Shown one piece after another: positions 11,974-13,853 of a stretch of DNA of 13,853 nt (its first letter is position 1; each line of letters opens with the position of its first letter). The notes under the pieces are model-generated. The model was not told the DNA's origin. It was given only the letters and a program-made list of their open reading frames with translations, and did no database searches. The stretch comes from JBAVEL01 sp049587715 (GTDB taxonomy: Bacteria; Bacteroidota; Ignavibacteria; UBA10030; UBA6906). The stretch lies in assembly GCA_049587715.1 (NCBI GenBank), contig JBAVEL010000041.1:1-13853 (forward strand), in the 5' to 3' direction. A program made the position numbers and the translations under genes.

Positions 11974-12579
11974 CTACTCCCCGGCCGGGGCGGGTTTCTC
12001 GTCCCGCACCAGGGCCACGATGGTCCGGATGAGGATGTTGATGTCGGAGAGCTTGTCCAGGGCGTAGTCCGCCACCGTCCCCTTCAACTGCCGCTTTGTC
12101 TTGTCGTCCAGGTAGGCAGAGACGACGAGAATCTTCATCTCGTGATCGCTCCGCCGGTTCTTCAGAAGCTCCAGCACCTGCAGCCCGTCCACCTTGGGCA
12201 TCCGGAGATCCAGAATCACAAGGTGGGGCTTCAGCTCCCCGATCATGACCAGCCCTTCGTACCCGTCATCCGTAGCGGTCACCTCCACGGTGGGAAGCTC
12301 GGCCTTGATGGCGCTGGTGAGCATCCGGGAGTAATCCACATCGTCTTCCACGATCAGGATGTTGGTCGTCCGGTCGTCCACATAGTCGAAGGGGATGTCC
12401 ATACCCGTGGAATCCAGGAACTTCCTGATGTTGGCCGGCCAGACCCGGTAGTGGCCGCCGTATGTGGTGAAGGCCTTCAGGCCCCCGTCGTAAATCCAGT
12501 TGAGCACGGTCTTCTTGCTCACCCGGCATACCTCCGCCACCTGCCCCACGCTCAACGGCTTCTTGTATGTGATGCCCAT
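11974..12579 (-). CDS. Response regulator with N-terminal excisionase-type HTH
   Basis: 201 aa. The start is ATG at 12579, because the promoter at 12626-12654 overlaps the longer frame's TTG at 12654. Residues 8-54 form an excisionase/MerR-type helix-turn-helix: PLSVGQVAEVCRVSKKTVLNWI then the wing DGGLKAFTTYGGHYRV. Residues 72-190 are a receiver: acidic pair Asp79/Asp80, phosphoacceptor Asp124 (LVILDLRMP), Ser154 (VVSAY) and Lys176. The usual Pro after that Lys is missing (DKLSD). The order HTH then receiver is the reverse of most response regulators. The sensor kinase encoded just upstream is its likely partner. The DNA target is unknown. A GAGG lies 12 nt before the ATG, further than usual. 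Confidence 0.88.
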   Translation of the reverse strand: MGITYKKPLSVGQVAEVCRVSKKTVLNWIYDGGLKAFTTYGGHYRVWPANIRKFLDSTGMDIPFDYVDDRTTNILIVEDDVDYSRMLTSAIKAELPTVEVTATDDGYEGLVMIGELKPHLVILDLRMPKVDGLQVLELLKNRRSDHEMKILVVSAYLDDKTKRQLKGTVADYALDKLSDINILIRTIVALVRDEKPAPAGE

Positions 12580-12625
12580 GCCGGAAGGCGCCTCATGGTT
12601 GTGATTTGCGTCTTTTACCCGATTC

Positions 12626-12654
12626 AATATACGGGGATAACCCGATGAAGTCAA
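12626..12654 (-). promoter_or_regulatory. Promoter of the response-regulator gene
   Basis: On the minus strand TTGACT (12654-12649), 17-nt spacer, TATATT (12631-12626). The start of transcription is near 12619, 40 nt before the ATG at 12579. It separates this gene from the kinase gene that ends at 12707. Confidence 0.85.
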
Positions 12655-12706
12655 GCGGTCTGGGGAGACCTGCGGAAGTTGAACGGGAAGCGGGCCGGGG
12701 CTCCCC

Positions 12707-13853
12707 TCAGGGGCGGGCGCTCTCTATGTTGCTGATTTCCCTGAGCAGGTCCTTCTTGGTGAAGCTGGACTTGCTCATGAGGCCCGCCACGTAGTTCCCG
12801 AGCTGGAACTGGGTGTCCTGGTCCATCTCCAGAGAGGTCAGGACGATGATGGGGATGGAGCGGGTGGCGGGAATCTGCTTCAGTTGATAGGCCACCTTGA
12901 AGCCCGACACGCCGGGCATGATCAGGTCCAGGATAATGAGGTCGGGTTTCTCCCGCGCAGCCATCTCCACGCCGTCCTTTCCCTGGTGGGCCTTCAGGAC
13001 CCGGTACCCCTCGTTCTCCAGTATCACCTGGATGAGGTCCGTGGCGGCGCGGTCGTCGTCGATGACCAGGATGGTCGGGCTCGTGCGGTCGGCGCGCGGC
13101 AACAGGTGCACCCTGTTCAGAGACTGCACCAGCTCCTCCCGCGCGACGGGCTTCACAAAGTAGTCCACCGCCCCCATGCTGAAGCCGATGCTCTTCTCCT
13201 CCACAATGGAGACGATGATGATGGGGATGTTCTTGCAGAGGGGATGGCGCTTCAGCTCCTTCAGAACCTGCCACCCGTCCTTGATGGGGAGCATCAGGTC
13301 GAGGGTGATGACGCTCGGGCGGAGGCGTTTCGCCTTGTCCACCGCCTCGGCCCCGTCCCGGGCCACTTCCACCCGGTAACCGGCGGACTCAATGTGCATG
13401 GTGAGCAGCTCCGCCGCCTGCGGGATATCCTCCACCACGAGGGCCAGGGGCTTTTCCCCCTCCGCCCCCATCCGGCGCTCCCTCTGCAGGGCATCCAGCA
13501 GCATGCCGGCGTGCATCAACCGTTCCGAGGTGGTGTCCACAACCATGGGGATGCGGAAGCACATGCGGGTTCCCTTCCCCCACTCGCTCTCCACCCAGAT
13601 GGCCCCCCCGTGCAGCTCCACCAGCTTCTTGGTGATGGCCAGCCCCAGCCCGACCCCCTGCTGGTTCAGCTCCTTCCCGCTGGCCGCCTGCTTGAAGGGT
13701 TTGAAGAGGCCCGCCAGCTCCTCGGGCTTCATGCCCACGCCCGCATCCCGCACCTCGAAGAGGATGTCGTTCCCCGTCCGCTCCGAGCAAACGGTCACAC
13801 GGGAGCCGGGGCGGCTGAACTTGATGGCGTTGGAGACCAGGTTGATCAGAATC
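12707..13853 (-). CDS. Hybrid sensor histidine kinase, C-terminal part (HATPase-REC-REC)
   Basis: 381 aa are visible and the 5' end is beyond the window. Reading in from the edge: N box NLVSNAIKFS (4-13), G1 RDAGVGM (35-41), F box LFKPFKQ (49-55), G2 GVGLGLAI (66-73), and the closing GKGTRMCFRIP, so a full HATPase_c domain. Two receivers follow: REC1 (about 135-245) with VVED, Asp185 (TLDLMLP) and Lys234 (FVKP); REC2 (about 260-375) with IDDD, Asp309 (ILDLIMP) and LTS, but MSKSS instead of the usual K-P. The dimerisation helix with the phosphorylated His and any sensor domain lie outside. The apparent start at 13798 (GTG) is internal to the HATPase domain. Confidence 0.93.
   Translation of the reverse strand, partial: ILINLVSNAIKFSRPGSRVTVCSERTGNDILFEVRDAGVGMKPEELAGLFKPFKQAASGKELNQQGVGLGLAITKKLVELHGGAIWVESEWGKGTRMCFRIPMVVDTTSERLMHAGMLLDALQRERRMGAEGEKPLALVVEDIPQAAELLTMHIESAGYRVEVARDGAEAVDKAKRLRPSVITLDLMLPIKDGWQVLKELKRHPLCKNIPIIIVSIVEEKSIGFSMGAVDYFVKPVAREELVQSLNRVHLLPRADRTSPTILVIDDDRAATDLIQVILENEGYRVLKAHQGKDGVEMAAREKPDLIILDLIMPGVSGFKVAYQLKQIPATRSIPIIVLTSLEMDQDTQFQLGNYVAGLMSKSSFTKKDLLREISNIESARP

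Noticed and set aside
10577..12067. Plus-strand ORF of 496 codons opposite the TPR lipoprotein
   Set aside because: Antisense shadow of a GC-rich gene with strong third-position bias; no family pattern, while the minus frame has a lipobox and TPRs.
12580..12654. N-terminal extension of the HTH-receiver gene to a TTG at 12654
   Set aside because: That TTG is the first triplet of the -35 box TTGACT; the transcript begins near 12619.
12657..12670. Stem GGTCT-GGGG-AGACC between the kinase and the response regulator
   Set aside because: Only five pairs and no T-run, so a terminator call is not supported.
1..13853. CRISPR arrays, tRNA and rRNA genes
   Set aside because: No regularly spaced repeats and no tRNA or rRNA signature seen on either strand.

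Overview
The window joins two unlike stretches of a bacterial chromosome. Positions 1 to about 3640 are visibly AT-richer and accessory in character. Positions from about 3640 to 13853 are GC-rich, tightly packed and mostly housekeeping. Promoters of the TTGACx-17-TATATT type recur, as do GGAGG ribosome binding sites and GTG/TTG starts. The mix of a bacterial deoxyhypusine-synthase-like gene, an Hc1-type histone-like gene, fur-feoAB and a large TPR lipoprotein would fit a deltaproteobacterial or FCB-type candidate phylum, but the sequence alone does not settle the taxon.

Accessory part (1-3640): three small minus-strand genes come first. They are the start of a Lys-rich protein cut by the window edge, a 46-codon ORF with its own strong terminator (310-450), and a coiled-coil plus winged-helix protein (592-1101) behind a near-consensus promoter. 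Next, on the plus strand, is a near-consensus promoter, a 14-codon ORF with a perfect Shine-Dalgarno, and a run of hairpins (1376-1594). The last hairpin masks the ribosome binding site of an IS1-type DDE transposase (1596-2438). No insertion-sequence ends are visible, and the transposase stops 6 nt from a convergent Panacea-domain toxin-antitoxin pair (2445-3544).

Core part: a zinc-ribbon/SH3-like protein gene precedes rpsU (bS21), ending at a strong terminator (4422-4453). Convergent to these is a two-gene unit on the minus strand, a deoxyhypusine-synthase-like enzyme translationally coupled (ATGA) to a small Hc1/histone-H1-like protein. A 318-bp divergent region carries promoters for both directions and a 13-bp palindrome over the predicted start of the iron operon: fur-family regulator, feoA, feoB, a small FeoB-associated Cys-rich membrane protein and a MIP18/DUF59 Fe-S assembly protein. 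The last two are in one uninterrupted frame.

The right end is all minus strand: a hybrid sensor kinase with two receivers (5' end outside the window), a response regulator with an N-terminal excisionase-type HTH under its own promoter, a TPR lipoprotein, and the ATPase YchF.

The items most worth a second look are the hairpin-rich leader before the transposase, the coupled deoxyhypusine-synthase/histone pair, the Panacea TA pair with a possibly leaderless antitoxin mRNA, and the unannotated-size 46-aa gene.
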